NCBI GenBank assembly: GCA_019634715.1 | Contig: JAHCAU010000020.1 | Coordinates: 1-64,000, forward strand | Direction of reading: 5' to 3' | DNA from: Lysobacter sp. | Lineage (GTDB): Bacteria; Pseudomonadota; Gammaproteobacteria; Xanthomonadales; Xanthomonadaceae | DNA: 64,000 bases | Shown here: positions 20,285 through 30,773 of the stretch, piece by piece | Layout: each line of letters begins with the position of its first letter | How positions within the stretch are numbered: position 1 is the stretch's first letter | Notes under the pieces: generated by a model | Databases searched by the model: none | What the model saw: only the letters and a program-made list of their open reading frames with translations | Told to the model about the DNA's origin: nothing | Position numbers and translations under genes: made by a program

Positions 20285-20799
20285 CACGCCGCCGAATTGC
20301 GCCGTGCCTTCTCCAGCTTCTTGCGCACCTGCTCGCGCTTGAGCTGCGACAGGTAGTCGACGAAGAGCTTGCCTTCGAGGTGGTCCATCTCGTGCTGGAT
20401 GCAGATGGCCAGCAGGCCGTCGGCCTGCAGCTCGAAGGGCTGGCCGTCGCGGCCGTGCGCCTTGACGGTGATCCGGTTGGCCCGGGTCACGTCGGCGAAG
20501 ATGCCGGGGACCGACAGGCAGCCCTCCTGGTAGACCTGGTGGCCGTCGGCTTCGACGATCTCGGGGTTGATGAAGACCAAGGGCTGGTCCTTCTCCTCGC
20601 TGATGTCGATCACCATGAACCGGCGGTGGTCGTCCACCTGGCTGGCGGCCAGACCGATGCCCGGCGCCTCGTACATGGTGTGAAACATGTCATCAATCCG
20701 CGCCTGGAAGTCGGCGTCGCCGATCCGGGACGGGTCGACGGGCGCCGCCTTGGTGCGCAGGCGGGGATCCGGGAACTCGAGAATTGAGAGCAGCGTCAT
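20284..20799 (-). CDS. def: Peptide deformylase
   Basis: Metalloenzyme that removes the formyl group from nascent proteins. All three motifs are present in the 171-residue protein: APGIGLAASQV (46-55), EGCLSVPG with metal ligand Cys94, and QHEMDHLEG with ligands His136 and His140 and catalytic Glu137. Divergent from the LysM gene; the 132-base gap holds the promoters. A TACAAT box on the minus strand at 20842-20847 is a candidate -10, without a clear -35. Confidence 0.97.
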   Translation of the reverse strand: MTLLSILEFPDPRLRTKAAPVDPSRIGDADFQARIDDMFHTMYEAPGIGLAASQVDDHRRFMVIDISEEKDQPLVFINPEIVEADGHQVYQEGCLSVPGIFADVTRANRITVKAHGRDGQPFELQADGLLAICIQHEMDHLEGKLFVDYLSQLKREQVRKKLEKARRNSAA

Positions 20800-20859
20800 A
20801 TTTGTGACCGGGAAGGGGCGACAGGTCCCTCGAACCGGGACATTGTACCCCTTCCCGAC

Positions 20860-20890
20860 TTGCCAATAGCCGGGATTTGTGGGCTATAGT
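20860..20890 (+). promoter_or_regulatory. Putative sigma-70 promoter of the LysM gene
   Basis: The hexamers TTGCCA (20860-20865) and TATAGT (20885-20890) lie 19 bases apart, slightly long, or 18 if CTATAG is taken. About 40 bases downstream, AAGGGGAG precedes the ATG at 20932 as ribosome-binding site. Confidence 0.5.
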
Positions 20891-20931
20891 GCCCGCGTTG
20901 TGTTGGGGAAAATCCCAAGGGGAGCAAGTAG

Positions 20932-22104
20932 ATGGGCATCATCCTTAAGCGCCTTTCTCACCGTCTGAAGGTGATCGGCGCCGCCGCATTGCTGACGGTC
21001 GGCACGTTCGCGCTCGCCCAGGAGTTCCGTGGCGATCATCCCGACACCTATACGGTCAAGCGGGGCGACACCCTGTGGGATATCGCCGGGCGCTTCCTGA
21101 AGAAGCCGTGGCTGTGGCCGGAAATCTGGCAGGCGAACCCGCAGATCGCCAATCCGCACCTGATCTACCCGGGCGACGTGATCAGCCTGGCCTACCTCGA
21201 CCGCGTCACCGCCAGCGTCAAGCCCGGCCCGCGCAACGAGGCCCCGGTCAACGCCATTCCGCTCTCGGCCATCGAAGCCTACCTGCGCGACGTCCGCGTG
21301 GTCGACAGCTTCCGCGAACTGCCCTACGTGGTCGCGATCGAGGAAGACTTCAGCCGCGGCGTCACCGGCCATCAGGTCTACGTCCGCAACCTGACCGGCG
21401 CCCAGGTGGGCCAGCGTTACCTGATCGTGCGTCCGACCGTGCGCCACGTGAAATCGGACAAGCGCGAGTGCTGCGACCTGCTCAGCCGCAACGACTACGA
21501 TTTCCAGGGCAAGCGCGTGCCGCTGTTCGGACTGCCCTGGAGCGAGACGGCCTCGCCTGAAGTCCGCGGCGAAGTGCTCGGCCACGAGCTGATGCGCGTC
21601 AACACCGGCACCGCGACCAAGATCGACCAGGGGCGCCACAAGGTCGCCACCCTGAAGCTGGACGACAGCAACGGCTTCGAAGTGCGTGCCGGCGACCGCA
21701 TCATCCCGGTCGATCCGCAGACCTACGACCTGCAGTTCTTCCCGCACGCGCCGAAGTTCGAGCCGGACGGCCGCCATGCCCGCGTGCTCTCGGTGGCCGC
21801 GTCGCTGACCACCGGCGGCCCCTACGACGTGGTCGCGCTGGCGGTCGGCGCACGCGATGGCGTCGACAACGGCACGGTGTTCTCGATCTGGCGTGAAGGC
21901 ACCCACGAGTACGACCGCGTCGAGATGGGCCGCTACCGCGGGCCGGAAAGCGTGGCGCCGCGCCACCGCGTGCAACTGCCCGACGAGTACGCCGGCCACG
22001 TGATGGTGTTCCGCACCTTCGATCGCATGAGCTATGGCCTGGTGATGCAGAGCAGCAAGCCCAGCCGCGTCGGCTACCTGCTCAAGCACCCCGACGCGAA
22101 GTAA
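20932..22104 (+). CDS. Secreted LysM peptidoglycan-binding protein
   Basis: The 390-residue protein has a signal peptide (hydrophobic core AALLTVGTFALA, cleavage near residue 29). It has one LysM domain at about 38-90 (TYTVKRGDTLWDIAGRFLKKPWLWPEIWQANPQI, then NPHLIYPGDVI). The remaining 300 residues have no recognised enzyme motif but are typical of the LysM protein found upstream of dprA in many gammaproteobacteria. It probably binds peptidoglycan in the periplasm. A hairpin terminator follows at 22141 before dprA. Confidence 0.9.
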   Translation: MGIILKRLSHRLKVIGAAALLTVGTFALAQEFRGDHPDTYTVKRGDTLWDIAGRFLKKPWLWPEIWQANPQIANPHLIYPGDVISLAYLDRVTASVKPGPRNEAPVNAIPLSAIEAYLRDVRVVDSFRELPYVVAIEEDFSRGVTGHQVYVRNLTGAQVGQRYLIVRPTVRHVKSDKRECCDLLSRNDYDFQGKRVPLFGLPWSETASPEVRGEVLGHELMRVNTGTATKIDQGRHKVATLKLDDSNGFEVRAGDRIIPVDPQTYDLQFFPHAPKFEPDGRHARVLSVAASLTTGGPYDVVALAVGARDGVDNGTVFSIWREGTHEYDRVEMGRYRGPESVAPRHRVQLPDEYAGHVMVFRTFDRMSYGLVMQSSKPSRVGYLLKHPDAK

Positions 22105-22140
22105 GCCCTTCTCTGCGTAGGGGTTTCCCTACACCAGAAC

Positions 22141-22166
22141 ACGACGGCGCCCGACGGCGCCGTCGT
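22141..22166 (+). terminator. Rho-independent terminator after the LysM gene
   Basis: An 11-bp stem (ACGACGGCGCC / GGCGCCGTCGT) with a 4-base loop is followed by CGTTTCC. It lies between the LysM stop and the dprA start. The T run is short, so termination may be partial. Confidence 0.6.
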
Positions 22167-22189
22167 CGTTTCCGGGTCACGATGACGAC

Positions 22190-23389
22190 ATGCACGCCAT
22201 CGATCCCGACACCGACGCCCTCTTCGCCCTCGTCCTCGCCGGCGGCCCCGCGGCCCCGCGCCGCGACCTGCTGGAACGCTGCGGCAGCGCCCTCGCCGCG
22301 CGCGCCGCCCCGCGCACGCTCTGGCGCGAGACGGGGCTGGACACCGCCCAGATCCGTGCCCTCGAAGGCGCTCCCGGGGCGCTGCCGGCCGACGCCCTCG
22401 CCCACGGCCGCGACTGGCTGGCCACGCCCGGCCACCGCCTGATCGGCTGGCTCGACCCGGACTATCCACCGCTGCTTCGGCGCATCGTCAGCCCGCCGCT
22501 GGCCCTGTTCGTCGCCGGCGACGCCGACCGGCTCTGGCATCCGGCGGTGGCCGTGGTCGGCAGCCGCGGGCCGACGGCCGGCGGACGCGACAACGCCCGC
22601 GCCTTCGCGCGCGCCCTCGTCCAGACCGGCTTCTGCGTGACCAGCGGACTCGCGGCAGGCATCGATCGTGCCGCGCACGAGGCCGCACTGGACGCTGGCG
22701 GCCTCTCCGTCGCCGTGCTCGGCACCGGACCGGACGTGCCCTATCCCGCCGGCCATGCCGGCCTGCTCGCACGCATGTCGGCCGAAGGCACCGTGGTCAG
22801 CGAACACCCCCCTGGTACAGGTGCCAGGCGAGAGCACTTTCCCAGCCGCAACCGCATCCTCGCCGGGCTGAGCCTGGGCACGCTGGTGATCGAGGCCGCC
22901 ACCCGCTCGGGGGCACTGATCACCGCCCGCCTCGCCGCCGAGGCCGGGCGCGAGGTGTTCGCGGTCCCGGGGTCGATCCACAACCCGATGGCGCGCGGCT
23001 GCCACCGGCTGATCCGCGACGGCGCGGCCCTGGTCGAGACCGCCGACGAGGTGATCTCGGCCCTCGGCGCCTGGGCCGGCGCCCTGCGCGGCGACCTGCA
23101 GCGCCGCCTCGCCGCCGGTCGGAACGCGCCGTCCGGCGGTCCGCCACACCCGGCATCGACGCCCGTCGCCGAGGACCCGGGACACCACAGGTTGTGGCAG
23201 GCGCTCGGCCACGACCCCACCACTATGGATCAACTGGTCGAACGCTCCGGATTGACGGCCGCAGCCCTGTCCTCCATGCTGCTCGTCATGGAATTGCAGG
23301 GGCGGGTGTCGGTCGAACATGGCCGTTACAGCCGCCGGACGGCACCCTTCCTTTCCGAAGCGCCCGCGGGCGCAAGTCAGGGGACATGA
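22190..23389 (+). CDS. dprA: DNA processing protein DprA/Smf
   Basis: Loads RecA on incoming single-stranded DNA during natural transformation. The 399-residue protein has a Rossmann-fold core: VAVVGSRGPTAGGRDNA, TSGLAAGIDRAAHEAAL, AVLGTGPDVPYPAGH, FPSRNRILAGLSLGTLVIEAATRSGALITA and REVFAVPGSIHNPMARGCHRLI. An N-terminal helical domain and a C-terminal winged helix (about 335-385, TTMDQLVERSGLTAAALSSML) are also present. The stop overlaps smg (ATGA). Confidence 0.95.
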   Translation: MHAIDPDTDALFALVLAGGPAAPRRDLLERCGSALAARAAPRTLWRETGLDTAQIRALEGAPGALPADALAHGRDWLATPGHRLIGWLDPDYPPLLRRIVSPPLALFVAGDADRLWHPAVAVVGSRGPTAGGRDNARAFARALVQTGFCVTSGLAAGIDRAAHEAALDAGGLSVAVLGTGPDVPYPAGHAGLLARMSAEGTVVSEHPPGTGARREHFPSRNRILAGLSLGTLVIEAATRSGALITARLAAEAGREVFAVPGSIHNPMARGCHRLIRDGAALVETADEVISALGAWAGALRGDLQRRLAAGRNAPSGGPPHPASTPVAEDPGHHRLWQALGHDPTTMDQLVERSGLTAAALSSMLLVMELQGRVSVEHGRYSRRTAPFLSEAPAGASQGT

Positions 23390-23859
23390 AAGAAAGCATT
23401 CTCGATGTGCTGCTCTACCTCTTCGAGCACTACATCGCCAACGACGCGGACCTCGTCCGGGACCGCGACTCCCTCCAGAACGGTCTGCTCGAAGCCGGCT
23501 TCAGCCCGGCCGAGATCCACAAGGCCTTCGACTGGCTGGATGGGCTGGCCGAGCGTCGCCACGACCCGTCGTCGGCGCGCGCCGGCGGCCCCACGCGCAT
23601 CTTCTTCGGCCCGGAACTCGACAAGCTCGACGTCGACTGCCGCGGCTTCCTGATGTTCCTCGAACAGCAGGGCATCCTCGACGCCAACCAGCGCGAACTG
23701 GTCCTCGACCGCGCGATGGCGCTGGACCAGGACGAGCTGGACCTGGACGACCTCAAATGGGTCGTGCTGATGGTGCTGTTCAACCAGCCGGGTTCCGAAG
23801 CGGCCTATGCCTGGATGGAAACCCAGATGTTCGAGGACGACGGCGACCTGGTGCACTGA
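23386..23859 (+). CDS. smg: Smg family protein (DUF494)
   Basis: The 157-residue protein starts MKESILDVLLYLFEHYI and contains FSPAEIHKAFDWLDGL, GFLMFLEQQGILD and LKWVVLMVLFNQPGSEAAYAWME, the typical DUF494/Smg sequence. Members lie between dprA (smf) and topA, as here, although four GYF/pilin/RDD genes are inserted before topA. Function is unknown. Translation is coupled to dprA by an ATGA overlap. Confidence 0.93.
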   Translation: MKESILDVLLYLFEHYIANDADLVRDRDSLQNGLLEAGFSPAEIHKAFDWLDGLAERRHDPSSARAGGPTRIFFGPELDKLDVDCRGFLMFLEQQGILDANQRELVLDRAMALDQDELDLDDLKWVVLMVLFNQPGSEAAYAWMETQMFEDDGDLVH

Positions 23860-23971
23860 CCGTCCCGGCGCCGACGCGCCGCGTGAAAAAGTCGGCGACA
23901 CCCTCTAAGCTGCCTGCGGGGGAGAGCCGGGAAACGGCGGCACGGCCGCCCGTTTGCAGACAGGAACAGGC

Positions 23972-24778
23972 ATGACCGATTGGTATTACCACGCACCCGG
24001 CCAGGGCCGGGTCGGGCCATTGAGCGCGGACGAGATGCGCGCACGCTATCGCGATCGCCGGATCACGCGCGACATGCTGGCGTGGCACGACGGCCTGCGC
24101 GAGTGGCAGCCCGTGGAACGGCTGATCGAGGAACTCGGCCTGAGCGGCGTCGAGCAGGACCCCTCGCGTCCGCCACCGGTGCCCACCCGCCCGTCCGCCG
24201 CCAACGCCTCGCACGCGGCCCGTCCCAGCACCCACATCGAACCGCCGCCGTCGAACCGCAGCGGCTGCATCATCGCGGCGGTGGCGATCGGCATCGGCGG
24301 CCTGGTGCTGCTGGCGATCCTCGCTGCGATCGCGCTGCCCGCCTACCAGGACTACGTCAAGCGCGCGAAGGCCGCGCAGGGCCAACCCCGGGGCGCGACG
24401 GACGCCCCGTCGGAGGTGCGCACGTTCGATCCGGACAGGATGGCCGACACCGATGCCCTGGCGCGCGAGCTGGTGACGCTGGCGATGCGCCAGTTCTATC
24501 TCGCGAACGGCAACGCCTGCCCCGACCTCCACGAATTCGAACGCATCCAGGTGCGCCAGCCGCGCCTGCAGGGCAGCGAGGACGGCTGGTTCGCGCTCGA
24601 TCCGGCGCGTCCGGAGCGCGGACAGTGCGCGTACGACGTGCGCTATCTCGGCTTCGGCCCGGCGCTCGACGATCGCCACGTGCGCTACGAAGTCACGCGC
24701 GCAGGCGACGACATCGACATCGCCTGCAGCAACCGCACGCTGCTGCCGCAGCACCTGCCCCCCGATTGCCGACCCTGA
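23972..24778 (+). CDS. GYF_2-domain protein with internal pilin-like membrane segment
   Basis: The 268-residue protein begins with a GYF_2 (DUF4339) domain, MTDWYYHAPGQGRVGPLSADEMRARYRDRRIT...WHDGLREWQPV (1-55). A proline-rich linker leads to a helix at about 98-128 ending ILAAIALPAYQDYVKRAK, which closely copies the N-terminal helix of type IV pilins. The C-terminal part (about 155-268) has four cysteines and resembles a minor-pilin globular domain. No prepilin peptidase site with Glu at +5 is seen before the helix, so it is probably a membrane-anchored protein with the GYF domain in the cytoplasm. Function unknown. Confidence 0.78.
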   Translation: MTDWYYHAPGQGRVGPLSADEMRARYRDRRITRDMLAWHDGLREWQPVERLIEELGLSGVEQDPSRPPPVPTRPSAANASHAARPSTHIEPPPSNRSGCIIAAVAIGIGGLVLLAILAAIALPAYQDYVKRAKAAQGQPRGATDAPSEVRTFDPDRMADTDALARELVTLAMRQFYLANGNACPDLHEFERIQVRQPRLQGSEDGWFALDPARPERGQCAYDVRYLGFGPALDDRHVRYEVTRAGDDIDIACSNRTLLPQHLPPDCRP

Positions 24779-24785
24779 GGCCCGC

Positions 24786-25313
24786 ATGAGCACACCGCCG
24801 CACATTCCACCCGCACCGCCGCCGGCCATGCCCCAGCCATCGCCGAAGAAGATGTCCGGCTGCGCCATCGCCGCGATCATCGGCGCGGTGGTCGGCGTCT
24901 TCGGCATCGTCGTGCTCGGCATCCTCGCCGCGATCGCCGTGCCGGCCTACCAGCAGTACCTCACGCGCAGCCAGATCACGCAGGCCTATTTTTCGGCATC
25001 GCAGTGGCAGTTCCAGATCGACGAATTCCTCGAGGAGAACCAGGCCTGCCCGGACAACGCCGCGCTGGGCCTGGCGCCGGACGAATCGCTGCCCCTGGGC
25101 TCCGAGGGCGGGCGCCGCGCCGACGTGCGTCTGGGCGAAACCGCGCCGGGTGTCTGCGCGATCACGCTGACCTTCCGCGGCGTCCCGGCCAAGGTCGAAG
25201 GCAGCACGCTGATCCTGGAATCGGACGACGGCGAATGGACCTGCAGCGGCGGCACGCTGCCCTTCGACCATCGCCCGGCCGCCTGCAGAACCGGCCTTTC
25301 GGCCACGCCATGA
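24786..25313 (+). CDS. Pilin-like membrane protein with proline-rich N-terminus
   Basis: The 175-residue protein has a proline-rich cytoplasmic start (MSTPPHIPPAPPPAMPQPSPKK), a helix CAIAAIIGAVVGVFGIVVLGILAAIAVPAYQQYLTRSQ (about 26-65) of pilin type, then a small globular region with paired cysteines. It is 7 bases downstream of the GYF/pilin gene and shares its helix sequence. GYF domains are known to bind proline-rich peptides, so the two products might interact; that is inference. No prepilin cleavage motif is seen. Confidence 0.75.
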   Translation: MSTPPHIPPAPPPAMPQPSPKKMSGCAIAAIIGAVVGVFGIVVLGILAAIAVPAYQQYLTRSQITQAYFSASQWQFQIDEFLEENQACPDNAALGLAPDESLPLGSEGGRRADVRLGETAPGVCAITLTFRGVPAKVEGSTLILESDDGEWTCSGGTLPFDHRPAACRTGLSATP

Positions 25314-25332
25314 GCACGACGGGAACGACACG

Positions 25333-26229
25333 ATGACCGAGTGGTACTACAGCGACGCGCAACGCCAGCAGCACGGACCCGTGGACGCCGGCGAACTCGC
25401 CGTGCTGCACAACAAGGGCCTGCTGACCGCCGAGATGCTGGTCTGGCGCGAGGGCATGTCCAGCTGGAAGCCCTGGGGCGAGATGGTGCGCGAAGTGATC
25501 GCCGGCGGCGCGCCGGAAGACCCGCGCGCCGAGGCGATGGCGCGGGCCGCGGAAGCCGCGCCGAACGATGGCGCCTACCGGCCGTACGCGGTCGCCGAAC
25601 CCTCGCCTTACGCACCGCCGCAGGCCCGCGTGGCCGAGCATGGCGACGTGGTGCTGGGCGGGCACGTGGTCTACGCCGGGTTCTGGAAGCGCGTGGCGGC
25701 CAGCCTCATCGACAGCGTCCTGCTGGGCATCGTCGGTGCGGTGATCGGCGGCATCATCGGGTTCGCGATCGGCATGGGCATGGGCCTGGCGGGCAATCCG
25801 GCGCTGGACATCCTGGTCAACCTGTTCTCGATCGTGCTCGGCGCCGTGTACTACGCGTGGATGCACTCCTCCGAGCAGCAGGCCTCGCTGGGCAAGATGG
25901 CGGTCGGCATCAAGGTGGTGCGCACCAGCGGCGAGCGGATCAGCTTCGCGCGCGGTTTCGGCCGCCATTTCGCTTCCCTGCTCAGCGCCCTGATCCTCGG
26001 CATCGGCTACCTGATGGCCGCCTTCACCGACCGCAAGCAGGCGCTGCACGACATGATCTGCGACACCCTCGTGGTGGACAAGCACGCCTTCACCGACCAT
26101 CCGGAATGGCAGAACGAAGAGCTGGGCGTGGTCACGATCGTGATCCTGGCGCTGTTCGGCCTGATGGTGGTCGGCCTGTTCGCGATGATCATGGTCGCGG
26201 GCGCGGCCCTGATGGGCGGCATGCGCTGA
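25333..26229 (+). CDS. GYF_2 and RDD domain membrane protein, copy 1
   Basis: The 298-residue protein has an N-terminal GYF_2 domain (MTEWYYSDAQRQQHGPVDAGELAVLHNKGLL...VWREGMSSWKPW, 1-50) and an RDD domain (about 115-245). The RDD hallmarks are FWKRVAASLIDSVLLGIVG, SLGKMAVGIKVVR and DRKQALHDMICDTLVV. A last helix (about 270-290) follows. RDD proteins are small multi-helix membrane proteins of uncertain role, some linked to ion homeostasis. The gene starts 19 bases after the pilin-like gene and is 35 bases from its paralogue. Confidence 0.85.
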   Translation: MTEWYYSDAQRQQHGPVDAGELAVLHNKGLLTAEMLVWREGMSSWKPWGEMVREVIAGGAPEDPRAEAMARAAEAAPNDGAYRPYAVAEPSPYAPPQARVAEHGDVVLGGHVVYAGFWKRVAASLIDSVLLGIVGAVIGGIIGFAIGMGMGLAGNPALDILVNLFSIVLGAVYYAWMHSSEQQASLGKMAVGIKVVRTSGERISFARGFGRHFASLLSALILGIGYLMAAFTDRKQALHDMICDTLVVDKHAFTDHPEWQNEELGVVTIVILALFGLMVVGLFAMIMVAGAALMGGMR

Positions 26230-26263
26230 TGACCGACACACACCGAACGACCGGGGACGCACG

Positions 26264-27283
26264 ATGACCGAGTGGTATTACAGCGACGCACAGCGACAGC
26301 AGCATGGCCCGGTGGGGAGCGAGGAACTCGCGTCCCTGCACGGCCGCGGCCTGCTCGCGCCCGACAGCCTGGTCTGGCGCGAAGGCCTTCCCGCTTGGGT
26401 GCCATGGCGCGAGATCATGCACGAGGTGGTCTCCGGCACCGCGTCGACGCCGGCATCGTTGGCGGACACGGATGCCGCCACGACGGCCGACCCCTTCGCC
26501 ACACCGGCCGCTGCCGACCCGTTCGCGCTCGCCGGACCGGCGCCCGCGCCTGCGGCGCCGAGCGCTGGCGACGACGCCTTCCGCCCCTACGCCATCGCCG
26601 AAGCCTCGCCCTACGCACCGCCGCAGGCCAGCGTGGCCGGGCGCGATCCCGGCTACGTCGCCGGCGGCCGCGTGGTCCACGCCGGCCTGTGGAAACGCTT
26701 CGCCGCCAGCGTGATCGACAGCTTCGTCACCACCATCCTGTCCTACGCCCTGCTGATCCCGCTGATGCTGATCAGCGTCGGCTCGATGGGCGCGATGGGC
26801 GCCGATGGCGACAACCCGTTCGCGGCCGGCGCCAGCGTGGCGATGATGCTGCTGATCTACCCGATCCTGCTCGTGGTGCCGAGCGTCTACTTCGGCTGGA
26901 TGCAGTCCTCGTCGCTGCAGGCGAGCCTGGGCAAGATGGCGATCGGCATCAAGGTGGTGCGCGGCGACGGCACCCGGGTCAGCTTCTGGCGCGCCTTCCT
27001 GCGCTCGCTGTTCTACGTCGTCTTCGGCGCGGTGACCTGCGGCCTGGGCGTGCTGATCTCCGGCCTGATGGCGGCGCTGACCGAGCGCAAGCAGGCCCTG
27101 CACGACATGGTCTGCGACACCCTGGTGGTCGACAAGCATGCCTTCACCGAGCATCCGGAATGGCAGCGCGAGGAACTGGGCGTGGTCACGATCGTGATCC
27201 TGGTCCTGTTCGGCCTGCTGTTCGTCGGCATGATCGCGGTCTACGCGATCATGGGTGCGATGATGCTCGGCATGGGGAACTGA
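26264..27283 (+). CDS. GYF_2 and RDD domain membrane protein, copy 2
   Basis: A tandem paralogue of the gene at 25333: the GYF_2 start is nearly identical (MTEWYYSDAQRQQHGPVGSEELASLHGRGLL), with a longer Ala/Pro-rich linker (65-115) and then the RDD domain LWKRFAASVIDSFVTTILS, SLGKMAIGIKVVRGDG and ERKQALHDMVCDTLVVDKHAF. The C-terminal EHPEWQREELGVVTIVIL block is shared with copy 1, showing a recent duplication. The gene ends the cluster before topA; the hairpin at 27291 follows. Confidence 0.85.
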   Translation: MTEWYYSDAQRQQHGPVGSEELASLHGRGLLAPDSLVWREGLPAWVPWREIMHEVVSGTASTPASLADTDAATTADPFATPAAADPFALAGPAPAPAAPSAGDDAFRPYAIAEASPYAPPQASVAGRDPGYVAGGRVVHAGLWKRFAASVIDSFVTTILSYALLIPLMLISVGSMGAMGADGDNPFAAGASVAMMLLIYPILLVVPSVYFGWMQSSSLQASLGKMAIGIKVVRGDGTRVSFWRAFLRSLFYVVFGAVTCGLGVLISGLMAALTERKQALHDMVCDTLVVDKHAFTEHPEWQREELGVVTIVILVLFGLLFVGMIAVYAIMGAMMLGMGN

Positions 27284-27290
27284 TCCGCGC

Positions 27291-27320
27291 CGGTCGCGTT
27301 CATGAAACTGAACGCGACCG
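27291..27320 (+). terminator. Hairpin downstream of the GYF/RDD cluster
   Basis: A 12-bp stem beginning CGGTCGCGTTCA pairs with TGAACGCGACCG around a 6-base loop. It sits 8 bases after the last stop codon of the cluster. No T run follows, so its role as terminator is tentative. Confidence 0.45.
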
Positions 27321-27515
27321 GGCGGCGGTCACGGGACCGCGCAGACGCTTGACAGCGGCGCCCCGGACGTGACACCACTAAAAAAGGAACTGATCGACGC
27401 CCGGGCCCCACCCGGGCGTTGCCGTCTGGTCCCATCCGCCGATCCGGACCCTTCCGCGACCGGCACCACCTGCCTCCCGGCCCCCGTGGCCGGCCTTCCG
27501 GACCCCCCGCCCGAA

Positions 27516-30101
<2,586 letters not shown>

Positions 30102-30773
30102 GGAACTCACGGGCAGGCTGCGGCTGTAGAGCGGATCGAAGATCCGCTGCGCCCTGCGAGAACCGGGCAGCGGGTCTTGCCTGATGCGCAAGCGGGTCTT
30201 CGACCCGCTCTGCGCCAGGATCCCGTCGCGGCGCGGAGCCGTCGGAAGTCGGCCCGCCCGCACCCGGGCGGAACAATGCCGGCACTCTGCACACGGATCG
30301 CGATACCGAAGACGACCTCCCGGCTGTCCCGCAGGACAGCCCCGGGACAGCACCAGCCCGCACCCGGACCACCCGCAAGCCACCGGCGCAGGCCCTCGGC
30401 GCCCTGCTCAGGACATTTCCGGAAACCGGATAAGTCATTGAAATCAATGACGAATCGCAATGTGAAATAGCGCGGACGCGGTCACGCTCGGGTGCTTGCC
30501 GAACGTCGCACACTGCCCACGCCCACGACCGGCGCCGCGCAGTCCCCCACGGTGCGAGCCCATCCCCCGGCCACGTTCGATCGCGCCCGGCCCCGCGCCG
30601 GGCTGCGATCCGCGCCGCGCGTCGGACACGGGCCACAGGACCACGGGCCGCCGCGTCCCCCGGCGAGCGATGCCTCCCGTCGGCTCCGGTGCCCTGCGCC
30701 AGCCCGGCCGGACCCCGCAGGCATGCGGAACGGCCGGGCCGGTCCGCCACCCTTCAAGACAGGACGTTCGACC
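30102..30773. other. Intergenic region with two REP-like palindromes
   Basis: About 670 bases without a convincing gene between topA and the LPMO gene. At 30130-30148 the palindrome AGCGGATC / GATCCGCT (loop GAA) occurs, and at 30191-30209 the related AGCGGGTC / GACCCGCT (loop TTC). The rest is very C-rich and includes short open frames without codon bias. A promoter for the LPMO gene should lie here but I could not pick one. Confidence 0.6.
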
